A stretch of 64,000 nt of DNA. Source: Porphyromonadaceae bacterium UBA7572. Its GTDB lineage: Bacteria > Bacteroidota > Bacteroidia > Bacteroidales > Muribaculaceae. The translations under genes and the position numbers were made by a program. Shown here one piece after another: positions 17,368 to 26,394 of this stretch (its first letter is position 1; the number at the start of each line of letters is the position of its first letter). The stretch covers positions 62,062 through 126,061 of the forward strand of contig DLLC01000064.1 of the NCBI GenBank assembly GCA_002476625.1, given 5' to 3'. Under the pieces are notes generated by a model. The model saw only the letters and a program-made list of their open reading frames with translations, had not been told where the DNA came from and did no database searches.

Positions 17368-17758
17368 AATTTGGTTTAAAGGTGACTATCTTTATGGAGA
17401 GGACGAAAGCGGCAAAGTTTATCGCCAGTCGCTGTTATGGTACAAGAGTCTTAGAAAAGCATCCGATGAGGAACGTGCAAATTACACTCTTGGATTCGAC
17501 GGCATACATTGGCGAAACCTCGACGAGGACGTGAGTTTTGAAAGTTTCGCCTACGAAGATGCCGAGCCCACAAAACTGCAACGCTTCTTTCTATCACACC
17601 CGGAAATCAATGTGGCAGAGTTTGCAAAACTGATAGGCATAAACCCTTCACTCCTGCGCAATTACATTAACGGTTTCAAAAAACCGTCGATGGCACGTGA
17701 GAAAATGATTTTCGACCACATCCGACGGATAGGGCAAGAATATGTGGCTCTAACATAG
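17354..17758 (+). CDS. DUF2442 plus helix-turn-helix protein (antitoxin-like)
   Basis: 134 residues from the ATG at 17354, chosen because it is preceded by AAAGGAGG, a Shine-Dalgarno sequence unusually strong for this phylum; an upstream in-frame ATG at 17336 lacks one. Residues 1-75 are DUF2442-like (GKVYRQSLLWYKSLRKAS, LGFDGIHWRNLDEDVSFESF split by a few residues). Residues 85-130 form a small HTH (VAEFAKLIGINPSLLRNYIN). Likely DNA-binding autoregulator and antitoxin of the DUF4160 pair. It converges on the inverted cassette copy, with a 10-bp hairpin between them. Confidence 0.8.
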   Translation: MKIIKIWFKGDYLYGEDESGKVYRQSLLWYKSLRKASDEERANYTLGFDGIHWRNLDEDVSFESFAYEDAEPTKLQRFFLSHPEINVAEFAKLIGINPSLLRNYINGFKKPSMAREKMIFDHIRRIGQEYVALT

Positions 17759-17815
17759 ATGCTCGTATCACAATGAAGTCACAAATGCGATTAGACATCT
17801 CCTTGCAAAAAGCTG

Positions 17816-18688
17816 CTATTGTAAATTTGCATTTGTGATTTCTTCCATTTTATCTTTGAGATAACGAATTATGTAGCTTTTCTCTTCGTCATTAAACTTA
17901 AACGAGCTATAGATGTCCGCATCTTGAATATTCACATTATCACGAAGACAAAGCGGAATGGGGATTTCTTCTATGTATTGCTGCCGCATTTGCATGCCTC
18001 CATTATCAAGTATTGCTATATTCTTGAAAAAATAATAAGCAGCATAAGCAGAATTTAATATAACACATAACTTTTCTAAGTTTCTTCCGGTGAAGAAGCA
18101 CAAGCTATCTACAACAAAAGAGCCCGCTTCTACAGAGCAAAATCTGGGAAAAGAATCTGAGTCGCTCTTACTAATTCTCATCAGTCGAGCCCATACGATT
18201 TTTGGCTTGGAGAAATCGTCCAAATACGCGCAGTTTCTAAGGTTGTATGGCGTATCGCCTTTGTCGGCTCGTTTGGATATTTTATCCCAATATTGGTCCA
18301 GATGGGCTTTAACGGCTGGGTAGTCTTCTATATGGATGCGTTCCAACTTACCACGAATTCCATTGTGGGTATTGATTAGCCAGAGGCCGGCCCAGTTGTA
18401 GGCGTAGCGCTTGATGTCGCGGCCGCGAAGAATGGGCCGTATAAGCTCGGCCGTGCGCTTGCGCTCGTCGTCGCTCTGGCAGCGGGCGAGTATCTCATTG
18501 CGCTTCTCTGTGGTGATGATGAAGGCTTCGTTGCAGCCTGTCTTAATTCCATAGTTTATTTGGATGTCCCAGTCTTTGAGCGGAGTGCCCACAGCCTCTA
18601 TCTTGCGCTTGATGCTTTGCTCTATGGGCGAGAGGATTACCCAGGATTCGGAGCCATGGAAGCCGCACACGGTGCCTGCCTGCTGCAC
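17816..18688 (-). CDS. Inverted silent copy of the methyltransferase C-terminus (recognition halves 1b and 2c)
   Basis: 290 codons on the minus strand, matching the expressed methyltransferase from residue 821 onward: VQQAGT, SWVILSPIEQSIKRKIEA, RPILRGRDIKRYAYNW, then a divergent first half, then KRADKGDTPYNLRNCAYLDD-FSKPKI and a complete second half ending MEEITNANLQ. The GTG at 18688 is only the homologue of an internal Val; no start or promoter is expected. Inversion through the 72-bp repeat would fuse it to the methyltransferase, giving a 1110-residue protein with both halves. This is the only C-terminus in the window with an uninterrupted middle motif. Confidence 0.88.
   Translation of the reverse strand: MQQAGTVCGFHGSESWVILSPIEQSIKRKIEAVGTPLKDWDIQINYGIKTGCNEAFIITTEKRNEILARCQSDDERKRTAELIRPILRGRDIKRYAYNWAGLWLINTHNGIRGKLERIHIEDYPAVKAHLDQYWDKISKRADKGDTPYNLRNCAYLDDFSKPKIVWARLMRISKSDSDSFPRFCSVEAGSFVVDSLCFFTGRNLEKLCVILNSAYAAYYFFKNIAILDNGGMQMRQQYIEEIPIPLCLRDNVNIQDADIYSSFKFNDEEKSYIIRYLKDKMEEITNANLQ
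18198..18220 (-). repeat. DDFSKPKI junction motif, copy E
   Basis: 23 bases identical to 16236-16258 in inverse orientation. Together with its 5' flank it reads TTTGGACGATTTCTCCAAG, an imperfect palindrome with TTGGA and TCCAA arms around a 7-nt centre. Confidence 0.8.
18374..18445 (-). repeat. Right arm of 72-bp perfect inverted repeat
   Basis: Exact inverse of 15174-15245. Homology to the expressed gene continues on the right, with mismatches, to about 18698, ending 4-5 nt from the recombinase stop codon. So the recombinase lies just outside the invertible segment and is not moved by the inversion. Confidence 0.92.
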
Positions 18689-18702
18689 GAAATCGCTCGT
18701 TT

Positions 18703-19308
18703 CTATTCACTCATAAAATGCTTGATGTAGCGGTCGAGTGTACTTCTGTCCACTTTACACAACTTTGCGATTTTGCGTTTCGACACGCCTACTTTCAGAA
18801 GTTCGCTGATCAATGCGCGCTTACCATGAAGTTTGTATTTCTCTGGAGCGCTTTTACGCCCTTTTGGACGGCCGAGCACCACACCCTCAGCTCTTTTGCG
18901 TGCCAGAGCCTCGCGGGTGCGCTGGCTGATGAGGTTGCGCTCTATTTCTGCCGAGAGGCCGAATGCAAAGGCGAGCACTTTGCTTTGTATGTCGTCGCCG
19001 AGGCGGTAATTGTCCTTGATGGTCCATACTTTCGCCTCCTTTGTCATACAGATGTTCAGAATCTCCATAATCATAAATAGGTTGCGGCCGAGCCGCGAGA
19101 GTTCGGAGCAGATGATAACGTCGCCCTTCCCCACCCTTTTAAGCAGGTGGCCCAGCTGGCGCTTGTCGTAGTTTTTGGTGCCGCTGATGGTCTCCTCTAT
19201 CCAGTCGTCCACACACAGATGCTCACGTTCACAGAAATTTTTGATTTCAAAACGCTGGTTCTCCACCGTCTGCTTGTCGCTGCTCACTCGAATATATCCG
19301 TAAATCAT
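18703..19308 (-). CDS. Serine recombinase, Mpi/Pin-like DNA invertase
   Basis: 201-residue resolvase/invertase-family recombinase. Catalytic serine in YIRVSSDKQTVENQRFE (about residue 9-10), arginines in ELSRLGRN (about 70-77), long E-helix region, then RPKGRKS and a C-terminal HTH (ISELLKVGVSKRKIAKLCKV). The N-terminus resembles the Bacteroides fragilis Mpi invertase, which flips many promoters. Placed immediately beside the inverted recognition copy and pointing into it, it is the obvious candidate for shuffling this locus. It may also act on other inverted repeats, such as 58261-58444. Confidence 0.92.
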   Translation of the reverse strand: MIYGYIRVSSDKQTVENQRFEIKNFCEREHLCVDDWIEETISGTKNYDKRQLGHLLKRVGKGDVIICSELSRLGRNLFMIMEILNICMTKEAKVWTIKDNYRLGDDIQSKVLAFAFGLSAEIERNLISQRTREALARKRAEGVVLGRPKGRKSAPEKYKLHGKRALISELLKVGVSKRKIAKLCKVDRSTLDRYIKHFMSE

Positions 19309-19470
19309 AGTCTTATCATTTTTAAAAAATATTTTCTGGCTAAATTACTGACAGGCATTGAGTGGCAAAAAAGTTTTTTCGGGTGGCACTATACGTTTTT
19401 GCGGTTTTTCACGTTATTGTAAATATATGCGCGTGTTTGTGCGCTAAACGACACCCTAACATAGCAGAAA

Positions 19471-21882
19471 ATGAACACTCATCATATTTTTATAAAAATA
19501 TCACTCACCGCCATACTCCTCACCCTCACCGCCATCGCCTCCGTGGCACAGGTGAAAATCACGGGCAAGGTGGTGGACGAGAAAGGCGACCCTATAGAAT
19601 TTGCGTCAGTGAAAATTGCCGGCACGGCCATTGGCGTGAACACCGACACCAAAGGCATGTATGAAATCAGCGCACCGTCGCGCGACACGGTGATGGTGGT
19701 ATTTTCCTGCCTTGGCTACAGCACGGTTCGCCGCCAGCTGCTCAAGCCCACGGGCACGGTGAGCATCAACCCCAAGCTCTACAGCGCTGCCGTGGAGCTT
19801 CAGGGCGTGCAAGTGACAGAATTCCGCAAGCAGACTAACACCATGCAGAGCGTCGATGCCGAGACCATGCGCATGGCGCCAAGCGCGTCGGGCAACGGCG
19901 TGGAGAGCATCATCGCCACCCAGGCGGGTGTGAGCTCGAAGAATGAGATGAGCTCGCAATATATGGTGCGCGGTGGCAGCTACGATGAGAACAGCGTGTA
20001 CATCAACGGCATAGAGGTGCAGCGCCCGCAGCTCGTAACCTCTGGTCAGCAGGAAGGCTTGAGTGTCATCAACCCCGATATGGTGCAGTCGGTGGCGTTC
20101 AGCACGGGAGGCTTCAATGCCGAGTACAGCGACAAGATGTCGTCGGTGCTCGACATCACCTACAAAGAGCCCGAATCCTTTGAGGGAGCCCTTTCTGCCA
20201 GCATGCAGGGCGGAAGTCTGGCACTCGGCACCTCCACCAAGCACTTCTCCATGCTTCACGGCGTGCGCTACAAGCGCAACTCCTCGCTGCTGGGAGGCAC
20301 CGACACCAAGGGCGAGTACGACCCACAGTATCTCGACTATCAGACCCACATCGTGCTGAAGCCCAGCAATAAACTGAAGGTGGCGTTTCTCGGCAACGTG
20401 GCGCTCAACGACTACAAGTTCATTCCCAAGAACCGCGAAACCAGCTTCGGCACATCCACCAACGCCAAGACCTTCCTCGTGTATTTCGACGGACAGGAGC
20501 ACGACAAGTTTCAAACGTTTTTCGGTGCCGTTTCGCTGGGCTACAAGCCCAACAAGGGCAACAGCTTCACCCTGTTAGGCTCAGCCTACCAGACCAACGA
20601 GCTGGTGGCCTACGACATTCATGGCGAATACTGGCTCGACCAAGCCGGAGAAGGCTCTGATGGAAGCCGCGGTGAATTAGGCGTGGGAAAATATCACGAG
20701 CACGCACGCAACCGCCTGCGAATCAACGTGCTCACTATCGGCCTCAAGGGCAACACCTCCATCAGCCACAACAATTTCAGCTACGGCTTCGACTTCCGCC
20801 GCGACGACATCTACGAGCGTAGCCGCGAATGGCAGTGGCGCGACTCTGCCGGCTACTCGCTGCCCCACTACCCCGAAGAAGTGAATGTAATCTACAATAT
20901 GGCGTCGAAAAACGACATTCGCACATCGCGCTATGCCGCCTATCTGCAAGACACCTACAAACTATATATGGGCAATGGCATTCTCTCGGTGAACGCCGGC
21001 GTGCGACTCTCACACTGGGACTTCAACAAGGAGACGCTCTTCTCGCCTCGCTTCAGCGTGGGCTATGTGCCCGCACGCAACACCCGCCTCACCCTCCGCC
21101 TTGCGGGCGGCATCTACTACCAGGCGCCGTTCTACAAGGAATACCGCATACAGAAGATAGACTCGGTGGGCAACAGCTATATCGACCTCAACCACAACAT
21201 TAAGTCGCAGCGCAGCACCCAAATCATTCTGGGCGGCGACTACACCTTCCGCGCCATGGACCGCCCATTCAAGTTCACCACCGAGCTCTACTACAAAAAA
21301 ATAGACCACCTCAACTCCTACGAGGTGGACAACCTGAAAGTGGTGTATGCCGGCAATAACGACGGCAAAGGCTACATCACCGGCATCGACATGAAGCTGT
21401 TCGGCCAGTTTGTGGAAGGCACCGACTCATGGATCAGCTTCTCGCTAATGAAAGCCAACGAGAAGCAGCATGGCATCAGCGTGCCTATGCCCACCGACCA
21501 GCGTTACAGCATAGCCCTATTTTTCACCGACTATTTTCCAAAAATTCCTCGCCTGAAATTCAGCCTGAAAGGCGTGCTAAGCGCAGGGCTCCCCACCTCC
21601 GCTCCCAATAGCACCCGCTCCGAGGGCTACTTCCGCCAGCCAGCCTACAAGCGCGTGGACGTGGGCCTCAGTTATGAGCTTGTGGGCCGCGAACACCGAC
21701 CGGCAAGTGGACTGCTGAGCAAATTCAAGAGCATCTGGCTTGGGGTGGACGTGTTCAACATGCTCGACATATCCAATGTGAGCAGCTACTACTGGATCAC
21801 CGATGTGCACAACGTGCAGTATGCCGTGCCCAACTACCTCACGCGCCGACAGATCTCCGCCCGCCTCTCCATGACATTCTAA
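19471..21882 (+). CDS. TonB-dependent outer-membrane receptor
   Basis: 803 residues. Signal peptide (ISLTAILLTLTAIASVAQ, about residues 10-28), then a carboxypeptidase-regulatory-like beta-sandwich (VKITGKVVDEKGDPIEFASV, residues 29-110), a plug domain (SQYMVRGGSYDENSVYINGI), and a beta-barrel ending in aromatic F (ARLSMTF). It lacks the SusC-type N-terminal extension and has no SusD partner, so it belongs with the general CarboxypepD-plug-barrel receptors for chelates, cofactors or peptides; substrate unknown. It converges on the next gene with 9 nt between stops. Confidence 0.9.
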   Translation: MNTHHIFIKISLTAILLTLTAIASVAQVKITGKVVDEKGDPIEFASVKIAGTAIGVNTDTKGMYEISAPSRDTVMVVFSCLGYSTVRRQLLKPTGTVSINPKLYSAAVELQGVQVTEFRKQTNTMQSVDAETMRMAPSASGNGVESIIATQAGVSSKNEMSSQYMVRGGSYDENSVYINGIEVQRPQLVTSGQQEGLSVINPDMVQSVAFSTGGFNAEYSDKMSSVLDITYKEPESFEGALSASMQGGSLALGTSTKHFSMLHGVRYKRNSSLLGGTDTKGEYDPQYLDYQTHIVLKPSNKLKVAFLGNVALNDYKFIPKNRETSFGTSTNAKTFLVYFDGQEHDKFQTFFGAVSLGYKPNKGNSFTLLGSAYQTNELVAYDIHGEYWLDQAGEGSDGSRGELGVGKYHEHARNRLRINVLTIGLKGNTSISHNNFSYGFDFRRDDIYERSREWQWRDSAGYSLPHYPEEVNVIYNMASKNDIRTSRYAAYLQDTYKLYMGNGILSVNAGVRLSHWDFNKETLFSPRFSVGYVPARNTRLTLRLAGGIYYQAPFYKEYRIQKIDSVGNSYIDLNHNIKSQRSTQIILGGDYTFRAMDRPFKFTTELYYKKIDHLNSYEVDNLKVVYAGNNDGKGYITGIDMKLFGQFVEGTDSWISFSLMKANEKQHGISVPMPTDQRYSIALFFTDYFPKIPRLKFSLKGVLSAGLPTSAPNSTRSEGYFRQPAYKRVDVGLSYELVGREHRPASGLLSKFKSIWLGVDVFNMLDISNVSSYYWITDVHNVQYAVPNYLTRRQISARLSMTF

Positions 21883-21891
21883 ACTAAACCG

Positions 21892-22455
21892 CTACTTCTT
21901 TGGGCGGCCACCAATCACCAGCCCAAGCGTGACTGCCAAATTGTGGTAGCCTTTCTTGGAAATATTGAGCTGCGAGGTGAGCCTGAGGTGGTGAAAAAGC
22001 TCCACCCCCACACGCGGAGCAAAATAGAGTGAAGTGCCGGGCCAAGCGTCGTACTCAAAATCGAGCACATCGCAGAAAGCCACGCCAATGCCCGCTCCAA
22101 CAAAGGGGTTCACCTTTTTCCCCTGGCGGAAATTATAGCCGCCAGTAAGGGCCATTGCCGGGGTGCGGTTAATTTGCGCCGTACCGCTCTGCGGCTCAAA
22201 CTCCCAGCGCGCACTGGACACATCCACCATCAGGCCGCAATCCCACGGCGATTCGGTAAAATTATACCGCAGCTCCCACCCCAGTGTGGCGCCCATAAGC
22301 GAATTGGCCGACCTGAACCCACCGAGAGGACCGGTGAAGCCAGCACGCAGTTCACCTTCAAATTTCTGTACTCTCTGGCTCTGCGCAAGCGCCAAGTGCG
22401 GCACCGCCGCCAGCAATACTGACAAAAAAAACAGCCTGATTGATGATTCCTTCAT
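21892..22455 (-). CDS. Outer-membrane beta-barrel protein, small
   Basis: 187 residues. Signal peptide LFFLSVLLAAVPHLALAQ cleaved near residue 25. The mature part alternates hydrophobic and polar residues in strands typical of eight-stranded barrels (ELRAGFTGPLGGF, GATLGWELRYNF, ALTGGYNFRQGKKVNPFVGA, LAVTLGLVIGG). Resembles generic porin-family or OmpW/OprF-like barrels of Bacteroidetes. Function not identifiable. Transcribed towards the TonB receptor gene; the 5' flank is shared with the divergent ROK kinase. Confidence 0.7.
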   Translation of the reverse strand: MKESSIRLFFLSVLLAAVPHLALAQSQRVQKFEGELRAGFTGPLGGFRSANSLMGATLGWELRYNFTESPWDCGLMVDVSSARWEFEPQSGTAQINRTPAMALTGGYNFRQGKKVNPFVGAGIGVAFCDVLDFEYDAWPGTSLYFAPRVGVELFHHLRLTSQLNISKKGYHNLAVTLGLVIGGRPKK

Positions 22456-22570
22456 TTCCGTGACGTTAAAATAGATTTGTAGAGGAGTGATTAATGATTA
22501 AACCTCCGGAGAGGTGGCACAAAGGTAGAAAAAAATACGCACACGCTATATTTTTCTCACAAATTATGAA

Positions 22571-22578
22571 TATCTTTG
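22571..22578 (+). promoter_or_regulatory. -7 element for ROK kinase gene
   Basis: TATCTTTG, 48 nt before the ATG at 22626. No clear TTTG at the expected distance. Confidence 0.5.
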
Positions 22579-22625
22579 TAATAGTAAAATCATTAATTCA
22601 TAAACTCACATAAAATTACAACAGC

Positions 22626-23588
22626 ATGGCAAAACCTTATGTAATTGGCATCGACATGGGTGGCACAAACACCGCATTCGGCCTGGTTGACGCTCGTGGC
22701 ACAGTGCTCGCGAGCAGCTCTATCAAAACGGCAAAGCACTCCAACATCAACGACTATATCGACGAACTGTATGAGGCCATCACCCGGCTTCTAAAAGAAA
22801 ACCATGCCGAAGGCAAAGTTCAAGGCATTGGCATCGGCGCGCCTAACAGCAGCTACTACACCGGCATGATTGAAGAGACTGCCAACTTGCCCTGGCCATG
22901 CCCCATTCCACTGGCCAAACTCGTCTCCGACAAGTTTGGAATTCAGTGCATCATCACCAACGACGCTAATGCCGCCGCCATCGGTGAAATGACCTATGGC
23001 GTGGCACGCGGCATGAAAGACTTCATCATGATCACCCTCGGCACAGGCGTGGGCAGCGGCATCGTGGTGAACGGACAAGTGGTGTATGGCCACGACGGCT
23101 TTGCCGGCGAACTCGGCCACGTGATAATGAAGCGCACCAACGGGCGCATTTGCGGCTGTGGCCGCACAGGATGCCTCGAAGCCTACTGCTCAGCCCCTGG
23201 CGTGGCACGCACGGCCCGCGAATTCCTTGAAATCCGCAAAGACGACTCCCTGCTCCGAAGCTACCCCATCGACGAAATCACCTCAAAAGACGTTTACGAC
23301 TGCGCTATTCAAGACGACAAGCTCGCCAAAGAAATTTTCGAATACACCGGCGAAATGCTCGGCCAGGCGCTCGCCGACTTCTGCTGCTTCTCCAGCCCAG
23401 AGGCGTTTGTGATTTTCGGCGGTCTCAGCAAAAGTGGCGACTTGCTGATGAAACCCGTGAGGGAGGCCTACGAGAAAAACATCCTCCCCTGCTACAAGGG
23501 CAAGACCAAAATCATTCTCAGCGAAATGAAAGACGCCGACGCCGCCATACTCGGCGCATCGGCCCTTGGCTGGGAAGCTAAAGACTAA
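22626..23588 (+). CDS. ROK-family sugar kinase (glucokinase-like)
   Basis: 320 residues. ROK kinases phosphorylate glucose, N-acetylglucosamine or N-acetylmannosamine with ATP in the cytoplasm. N-terminal phosphate loop IGIDMGGTNTAFGLVD, second loop TLGTGVGSGIVVNGQ (about residue 137), catalytic Asp in GHDGFAGELGH, and the zinc site GRICGCGRTGCLEAYCS (about 175-191). Bacteroidetes proteins of this type are usually called glucokinase; the exact sugar cannot be read from sequence. Followed by a weak hairpin and ligA. Confidence 0.9.
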   Translation: MAKPYVIGIDMGGTNTAFGLVDARGTVLASSSIKTAKHSNINDYIDELYEAITRLLKENHAEGKVQGIGIGAPNSSYYTGMIEETANLPWPCPIPLAKLVSDKFGIQCIITNDANAAAIGEMTYGVARGMKDFIMITLGTGVGSGIVVNGQVVYGHDGFAGELGHVIMKRTNGRICGCGRTGCLEAYCSAPGVARTAREFLEIRKDDSLLRSYPIDEITSKDVYDCAIQDDKLAKEIFEYTGEMLGQALADFCCFSSPEAFVIFGGLSKSGDLLMKPVREAYEKNILPCYKGKTKIILSEMKDADAAILGASALGWEAKD

Positions 23589-23615
23589 ATATAGCATATA
23601 GCTAATCATCATGCG

Positions 23616-23648
23616 CAGCCTCACACACCCACTGGTGGTGGGGCTGCA
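23616..23648 (+). terminator. Hairpin between ROK kinase and ligA
   Basis: GCAGCC ... GGCTGC with inner CACCCAC/GTGGTGGGG pairing, followed by ATTAAAATTA. Imperfect stem; may only attenuate. Confidence 0.4.
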
Positions 23649-23676
23649 TTAAAATTAAAATTCACACACACCCACT

Positions 23677-25719
23677 ATGAGCAGCCACGACACTGAAGCA
23701 AGAATCAAGCAACTGCGCGAAGACCTCAACCGCCACAACTATAACTACTATGTGCTCAACAAGCCCACTATCAGCGATATGGACTTCGACTTCATGATGC
23801 ACGAGCTTGAAGATCTTGAAAAAGCCAATCCGCAGTACGCCGACCCACTCTCACCCACACAGCGGGTGGGCAGCGACATCAGCCAGGGCTTCAAGCAAGT
23901 GCGCCATGAGCGCCCCATGCAGAGCCTGAGCAACTCCTACTCCATCGAGGAGGTGCAGGAATTCCTGCGGAGAGCCAAAGACGGGCTTGCCGGAGAGCCG
24001 ATTGAGATAGTGGGGGAAATGAAATACGACGGCACAAGCATTTCATGCACCTACGAGCATGGCCGGCTCGTGCGCGCGGTGACACGCGGCGACGGCGTGC
24101 GCGGCGACGACGTCACCGCCAACGTCATCACCATCAAAAGTGTGCCCCTGCAGCTCCAGCCGGGCGACTGGCCCGACAAATTCGAGGTGCGCGGCGAAAT
24201 TCTTTTGCCATGGGCCAATTTCGAGCGCATCAACAAAGAGCGGGAGTTCAACGAGGAGCCGCTTTTCGCCAACCCCCGAAACGCGGCGGCAGGCACGCTG
24301 AAAATGCAAAACTCGGCAGAGGTGGCACGCCGTGGACTTGACGCCTACTTTTATTTTCTGCTTGGCGACAGCCTTGATGCATCATCAGGCGCCAGCCTAT
24401 TCAGCGACAACGACTTCAGCACACACACCGGGCGCATGGCCGCACTGAAGAAGTGGGGCTTCAAAGTGGCAGAGCATTCCATTCTCCACTCCATCGACGC
24501 AGTAAAAGACTTTATCGACCAGTGGGATGTAAAGCGTAAAAACCTGCCTATCGCCACCGACGGGCTCGTGTTCAAGCTCAATTCCATACGCCAGTGGCTC
24601 AACCTTGGCAGCACCGCCAAATCGCCCCGCTGGGCCATCGCCTACAAGTTTGCCCCAGAGCGTGAATGCTCACCGCTGCAGCACATCAGCTTTGAAGTGG
24701 GACGCACCGGTGTCATCACCCCTGTGGCGAACCTCGCCCCCGTATTGCTCTCTGGCACCATAGTGAAGCGCGCCTCCTTGCACAACGAAGACATTATCCG
24801 CCAGCTCGACATCCATGAGGGCGACTACCTCTATGTGGAGAAAGGCGGAGAAATCATACCAAAAATTGTGGGCGTGGACTTAAAGCGACGCCAGCCAGGA
24901 AGCCTGCCCATAGCATTTGTGCGCAATTGCCCAGTGTGCGGCACACCGCTGAAGCGCATAGAAGGAGAGGCTGCATGGATTTGCCCCAACAAATACGGGT
25001 GCAAGCCCCAAATCACCGGGCGCATCGAGCACTTTGTGGCACGCCATGCCATGAACATCGACGGCATTGGCGAGGAAGTGGCTGTCCAGCTCAATGAGAA
25101 TGGCTTGGTGGAAAACATTGCCGACATCTATTCGCTCACGGATCACGACCTGCTGCGCCTCGACCATTTCCAGCAAAAGGCCGCCGACAGGATTCTCAGT
25201 GGCATACGCAAATCGCTCGACGTGCCATTTGAGCGGGTGCTTTTCGCCATAGGCATCCCCTATGTGGGCGAAACCACCGCGAAAGTGCTCGCCCGAAATG
25301 TGCACACCATCCAACGGCTGATGGAAATGAACGCGCAGGAATTGGCGGCGATACCCGAAATAGGCCCAAAAATTGCTGAATCGATTGTGGACTACTTCGC
25401 CAATGAGAACAACCGCAACATCATCAATCGCCTGCGTGAGGCAGGTGTGCAGCTAAGCCTGAGCGAAAAAGAACTCGCCAGCCGCACCGATAAGCTCGAC
25501 GGCAAGAAAATAGTAATCAGCGGTGTGTTTGCGAAGCATTCACGCGAAGAATACAAAGCGATGATTGAGCAAAACGGCGGAAAAAACGTGGGCAGCATAT
25601 CATCTGCCACCAGCTATGTGCTCGCCGGCGAGAACATGGGCCCCGCAAAACTCGAGAAAGCCCGCAAGCTCAGCATTCCCATCATCAGCGAGGACGAATT
25701 TCTCGCCATGATTGAGTAG
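23677..25719 (+). CDS. ligA: NAD-dependent DNA ligase
   Basis: 680-residue replicative DNA ligase. Adenylation motif [11 protein letters not shown] with the AMP-accepting Lys116, NAD-binding Ia domain at the N-terminus ([15 protein letters not shown]), OB fold, a four-cysteine zinc finger ([13 protein letters not shown], then [10 protein letters not shown]), HhH domain ([16 protein letters not shown]) and C-terminal BRCT domain from about residue 600 ([20 protein letters not shown]). Complete and of usual length. Start ATG at 23677. Confidence 0.97.
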   Translation: MSSHDTEARIKQLREDLNRHNYNYYVLNKPTISDMDFDFMMHELEDLEKANPQYADPLSPTQRVGSDISQGFKQVRHERPMQSLSNSYSIEEVQEFLRRAKDGLAGEPIEIVGEMKYDGTSISCTYEHGRLVRAVTRGDGVRGDDVTANVITIKSVPLQLQPGDWPDKFEVRGEILLPWANFERINKEREFNEEPLFANPRNAAAGTLKMQNSAEVARRGLDAYFYFLLGDSLDASSGASLFSDNDFSTHTGRMAALKKWGFKVAEHSILHSIDAVKDFIDQWDVKRKNLPIATDGLVFKLNSIRQWLNLGSTAKSPRWAIAYKFAPERECSPLQHISFEVGRTGVITPVANLAPVLLSGTIVKRASLHNEDIIRQLDIHEGDYLYVEKGGEIIPKIVGVDLKRRQPGSLPIAFVRNCPVCGTPLKRIEGEAAWICPNKYGCKPQITGRIEHFVARHAMNIDGIGEEVAVQLNENGLVENIADIYSLTDHDLLRLDHFQQKAADRILSGIRKSLDVPFERVLFAIGIPYVGETTAKVLARNVHTIQRLMEMNAQELAAIPEIGPKIAESIVDYFANENNRNIINRLREAGVQLSLSEKELASRTDKLDGKKIVISGVFAKHSREEYKAMIEQNGGKNVGSISSATSYVLAGENMGPAKLEKARKLSIPIISEDEFLAMIE

Positions 25720-25736
25720 CTTTTGCAAAGATTTAC

Positions 25737-25744
25737 TACCTTTG
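25737..25744 (+). promoter_or_regulatory. -7 element for engB
   Basis: TACCTTTG matches TAnnTTTG; it lies 35 nt before the ATG. A TTTG at 25722-25725 is too close to be the -33. Confidence 0.45.
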
Positions 25745-25778
25745 CAGTCAAATTATTATACATCTATACAAGCGAAAT

Positions 25779-26381
25779 ATGAACATCAAATCATCTGAAT
25801 ATATCATCAGCAACACCGATGTGAGAAAATGCCCGGAAGGGAACAAGCCAGAATACGCCTTCATCGGACGCTCCAATGTGGGGAAGTCGTCGCTCATCAA
25901 TATGCTCACCAACCACTCCGGGCTGGCGAAAACCTCGTCCACCCCGGGCAAGACACTTCTCATCAACCATTTCCTCATCAATGGCGAGTGGTATATCGTG
26001 GACCTTCCAGGCTACGGCTATGCACAGCGTGGAAAAAGCTGCCGCGAGCAGCTGTCAAGAATCATACGCAGCTACATTCTGGGGCGCGAGCAGATGACCA
26101 ACCTTTTTCTGCTCGTGGACAGCCGCCACAAGCCACAGAAAATCGACCTTGAGTTCATGACTTGGCTGGGAGAGAACGGCGTGCCGTTCAGCATCGTGTT
26201 CACCAAGATGGACAAGCTCGGCCACGAGGCCGGAGTGCGCAACATCAGGGCCTACAAGGAGCAGCTACTTAAGCAGTGGGAAGAGCTTCCGCCCATTTTC
26301 ATCACCTCAAGCGAGGACGGCCGTGGACGTGGTGAAATTCTCGACTACATCGAATCCATCAACAAGGATTTGAAGAAATAA
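25779..26381 (+). CDS. engB: Ribosome-biogenesis GTP-binding protein EngB/YsxC
   Basis: 200-residue small GTPase required for assembly of the large ribosomal subunit. G1 [12 protein letters not shown] (about residues 31-42), G2 around TSSTPGKT, G3 DLPGYGYA, G4 TKMD, G5 TSSE. A -7 element TACCTTTG at 25737-25744 precedes it by 35 nt, so it can be transcribed independently of ligA. Confidence 0.96.
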   Translation: MNIKSSEYIISNTDVRKCPEGNKPEYAFIGRSNVGKSSLINMLTNHSGLAKTSSTPGKTLLINHFLINGEWYIVDLPGYGYAQRGKSCREQLSRIIRSYILGREQMTNLFLLVDSRHKPQKIDLEFMTWLGENGVPFSIVFTKMDKLGHEAGVRNIRAYKEQLLKQWEELPPIFITSSEDGRGRGEILDYIESINKDLKK

Positions 26382-26394
26382 CATTCTGCGATAA

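Noticed and set aside
9181..19308. An insertion sequence or integrated prophage carrying the locus
   Set aside because: No transposase, integrase of the tyrosine type, phage structural gene, flanking tRNA or clear target duplication seen; the serine recombinase is of the small invertase type.
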